7,861 nucleotides of DNA, from contig JAUWJJ010000045.1 of NCBI GenBank assembly GCA_030607765.1, positions 1 to 7,861 on the forward strand. Direction: 5' to 3'. The DNA is from Candidatus Aerophobota bacterium. Lineage in GTDB: Bacteria > Aerophobota > Aerophobia > Aerophobales > B3-G15. Each line of letters begins with the position of its first letter. The first letter of the stretch is position 1. Of this stretch, positions 6,355-7,861 are shown piece by piece. The position numbers and the translations under genes are program-made. The notes under the pieces were generated by a model, which saw nothing but the letters and a program-made list of their open reading frames with translations, was not told the DNA's origin and made no database searches.

Positions 6355-7765
6355 ATTTTTCCTGGTATACTCTGTCCATTTTTATCTGAGGGTGTATCCT
6401 TTCTTTCTCTTTAACCATATGCTGGGTAGCTTCTTTCAGAGAGCTATAGTAAGTTTTTGAAGCTGATAGAATGGCTGATCCTAAAGCTGCGTGAGTAAAC
6501 TCAGTTTTAATAAGAGTTTTCTGTAGGGTATTTGCTCTAATTTTTAGCCAGGGTAGGCTTTTGATTCCTCCCCCACTTACAAAGATTTTGTTTCCAACCT
6601 CTGCTCCTAACTCTTTTATTATCTCGTATATCCATTTCTCTATATAAGCTATTCCCTCAAGATAAGCAGTGTAAAGTTCAAACTCATCCCTTGCTTTTCC
6701 CTCTACCCATCCTTTTGCCTCTGGATCTACAAAGGGAAGTCTTTCCCCTTTCCTTACCAAAGGATAAACAAAAACAGAGGTGGGAGTATAGAGAGAAGCT
6801 TGGTGGTTAAGCTGAGTTAAGTCTTTGCCAGGGAAAACCTTATTTATCCATTCTCCTCCCGAACTACTTGCTCCTCCCGGGAGCCAGTATCCATCTGGAT
6901 GACGATGACAGTAAATTCTTCCCCGGGCATCCTTAATTAGATTTTTACTTATCCCCTTCACTACCAAGGTAGTACCCAAGGTGCTGTTCCAATCACCTTC
7001 TTGGGAAACACCTGATGAAATAAAAGCGCAAGTTCCATCAGTGGCTCCTGCCTGAATGGATAAATTTGAAGGAAGATGTGTTTCCCGAGCTACCTCTGGC
7101 GATACACTTCCCATAAATTCCCCCGGTTTTAACACTTTGGGAAGAAAATTTTGAGAGATAAGCAGGTCCTTTTCTATGAAATTGGGCCATCTCTCACCCA
7201 TTAAGTCATACCCCATTTTCAAGGTATTTGATTGGTCACTGAAATTAAAGTTCCCGGAGAGTTTTCCCACAATGAAATCCGCTGCATGAAGAAACTTATA
7301 AGTTTTGCGATATATATCCGGGCGATGATTTTTTATCCAGAGAACCTTGGGAAGAGCATCGGAGGGTCTAAAACGGTAGCCCATCTTATTGATGAAATCA
7401 GTGGCTACCTGGTTGATCTTTTTTGCCTCCTCTACTGCCCGATTATCATTATACATTAGAGCATTATAAAGAGGCTCTCCCTTTTTATTTACGGGAATCA
7501 CTGTTCCCGATGTAGAGTCACAGGCAAGAGCTTTTAACTCCTTAAAAGGCACCCTCTTTTGACCTAACTGTTTCACTACCGAGCTTAGACTTTCCTTTAC
7601 CGTCTGGCACCATTCATTGGGATTTTGTTCTGCCCACCCTTCGGGTAAACCAGAGACTATCGAGTTTACCAGAGAAAAACTGGATTGAGCTACTACTTTT
7701 CCTCCCTCATCGCATACTATGGTTCGCACTCCACCTGTTCCCAAATCAATCCCTATAAAAAACAT
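6311..7765 (-). CDS. FGGY-family carbohydrate kinase, xylulokinase/D-ribulokinase-like
   Basis: A 484-residue cytoplasmic kinase that transfers phosphate from ATP to a free sugar or polyol, most likely a pentulose. Features: the N-terminal phosphate loop IGIDLGTGGVRT (4-15) with Asp 7; GWAEQNPNEW (43-52); DSTSGTVIPV (83-92) and MYNDNRA (104-110) in the sugar domain; the catalytic-base motif GATDG with Asp 243; the NSTLGTT phosphate loop (260-266); LPGGASSSGGEW (295-306); and adenosine-binding VSGGGIKS (396-403). Length is typical of the family. The DSTSGTV...YND pattern and GGAS-S-GG loop recall the cyanobacterial/plant XK-1 group, reported to prefer D-ribulose, more than E. coli XylB; that is from memory of motifs, so specificity stays open. 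AAGGA (7772-7776) lies 6 nt before the ATG. Its TAA overlaps the mutase gene, suggesting coupled translation. Confidence 0.93.
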   Translation of the reverse strand: MFFIGIDLGTGGVRTIVCDEGGKVVAQSSFSLVNSIVSGLPEGWAEQNPNEWCQTVKESLSSVVKQLGQKRVPFKELKALACDSTSGTVIPVNKKGEPLYNALMYNDNRAVEEAKKINQVATDFINKMGYRFRPSDALPKVLWIKNHRPDIYRKTYKFLHAADFIVGKLSGNFNFSDQSNTLKMGYDLMGERWPNFIEKDLLISQNFLPKVLKPGEFMGSVSPEVARETHLPSNLSIQAGATDGTCAFISSGVSQEGDWNSTLGTTLVVKGISKNLIKDARGRIYCHRHPDGYWLPGGASSSGGEWINKVFPGKDLTQLNHQASLYTPTSVFVYPLVRKGERLPFVDPEAKGWVEGKARDEFELYTAYLEGIAYIEKWIYEIIKELGAEVGNKIFVSGGGIKSLPWLKIRANTLQKTLIKTEFTHAALGSAILSASKTYYSSLKEATQHMVKEKERIHPQIKMDRVYQEKYEQFRKICREKGYE

Positions 7766-7771
7766 TTTCTT

Positions 7772-7821
7772 TCCTTATCCTATCATTTTTATATATATAT
7801 CATTGCCAACCAAGTAGTCAA
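7772..7821 (-). promoter_or_regulatory. Promoter and ribosome site of the kinase-mutase operon
   Basis: On the minus strand TTGACT (7816-7821, 5 of 6 to consensus) is followed after 18 bp by TATATA (7792-7797), within an alternating AT run (7791-7800). A start near 7785 would give a 20-nt leader carrying AAGGA (7772-7776). The AT run makes the exact -10 ambiguous (ATATAT at a 17-bp spacer is also possible). Confidence 0.5.
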
Positions 7822-7861
7822 GGATATTTCAAGAAAAGAGGGTAGAGGTTGACATTTTTGA
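7822..7861. other. Upstream intergenic edge with a possible divergent -35
   Basis: No gene is seen here. The plus strand carries a perfect TTGACA (7849-7854) preceded by a purine-rich stretch; a matching -10 would lie beyond the window. It could be the -35 of a divergent gene, but one hexamer alone is weak evidence. Confidence 0.2.

Noticed and set aside
7786..7800. Alternating AT run as a microsatellite or phase-variation tract
   Set aside because: It is only about five TA units and overlaps a plausible -10 box; length variation is possible but nothing in a single sequence supports it.

Overview
This window is AT-rich, gene-dense bacterial DNA. Spacing between genes is very tight, with ATGA start-stop overlaps, and most genes have clear Shine-Dalgarno sequences. 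The proteins are rich in Lys, Glu, Ile and Tyr. Nothing in it is a taxonomic marker. The look (TPR protein with near-identical repeats, compact operons, lysine-rich proteins) would fit an uncultured candidate-phylum bacterium or another low-GC anaerobe or thermophile, but that is a guess. No RNA gene, insertion sequence, CRISPR array or phage gene was seen.

Layout, left to right. (1) Positions 2-964, plus strand: the 3' part of a tetratricopeptide-repeat gene whose start lies outside the window. It ends in a predicted beta-sandwich domain and a small beta-barrel-like tail. (2) A perfect hairpin with a T-rich tail (975-1020) separates it from the converging minus-strand genes. (3) Positions 4837 down to 1009, minus strand: a four-gene operon in transcription order ABC-2 ATPase, membrane-anchored protein with a carboxypeptidase-regulatory-like domain, ABC-2 permease, and a signal-peptide protein of unknown family with a C-terminal membrane anchor. 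The genes overlap by 4 nt, abut with no gap, and overlap by 4 nt. A promoter with a perfect TATAAT box lies just upstream. (4) Positions 7765 down to 4918, minus strand: an FGGY-family sugar kinase (pentulose kinase-like) overlapping a phosphomannomutase/phosphoglucomutase. A promoter-like TTGACT/TATATA pair precedes the kinase.

Working together: the kinase and the phosphohexomutase form a small sugar-phosphate operon. The kinase phosphorylates a free ketose or similar sugar, and the mutase interconverts hexose 6- and 1-phosphates for polysaccharide or nucleotide-sugar synthesis. The ABC cassette looks like an export or membrane-remodelling machine made of a homodimeric ATPase and a homodimeric permease, plus two proteins that place most of their mass outside the membrane. 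The two accessory proteins are the least explained part of the window and the best candidate for an undescribed system: their genes are locked into the transporter operon by overlapping or abutting junctions, and I recognise no family for most of their length.
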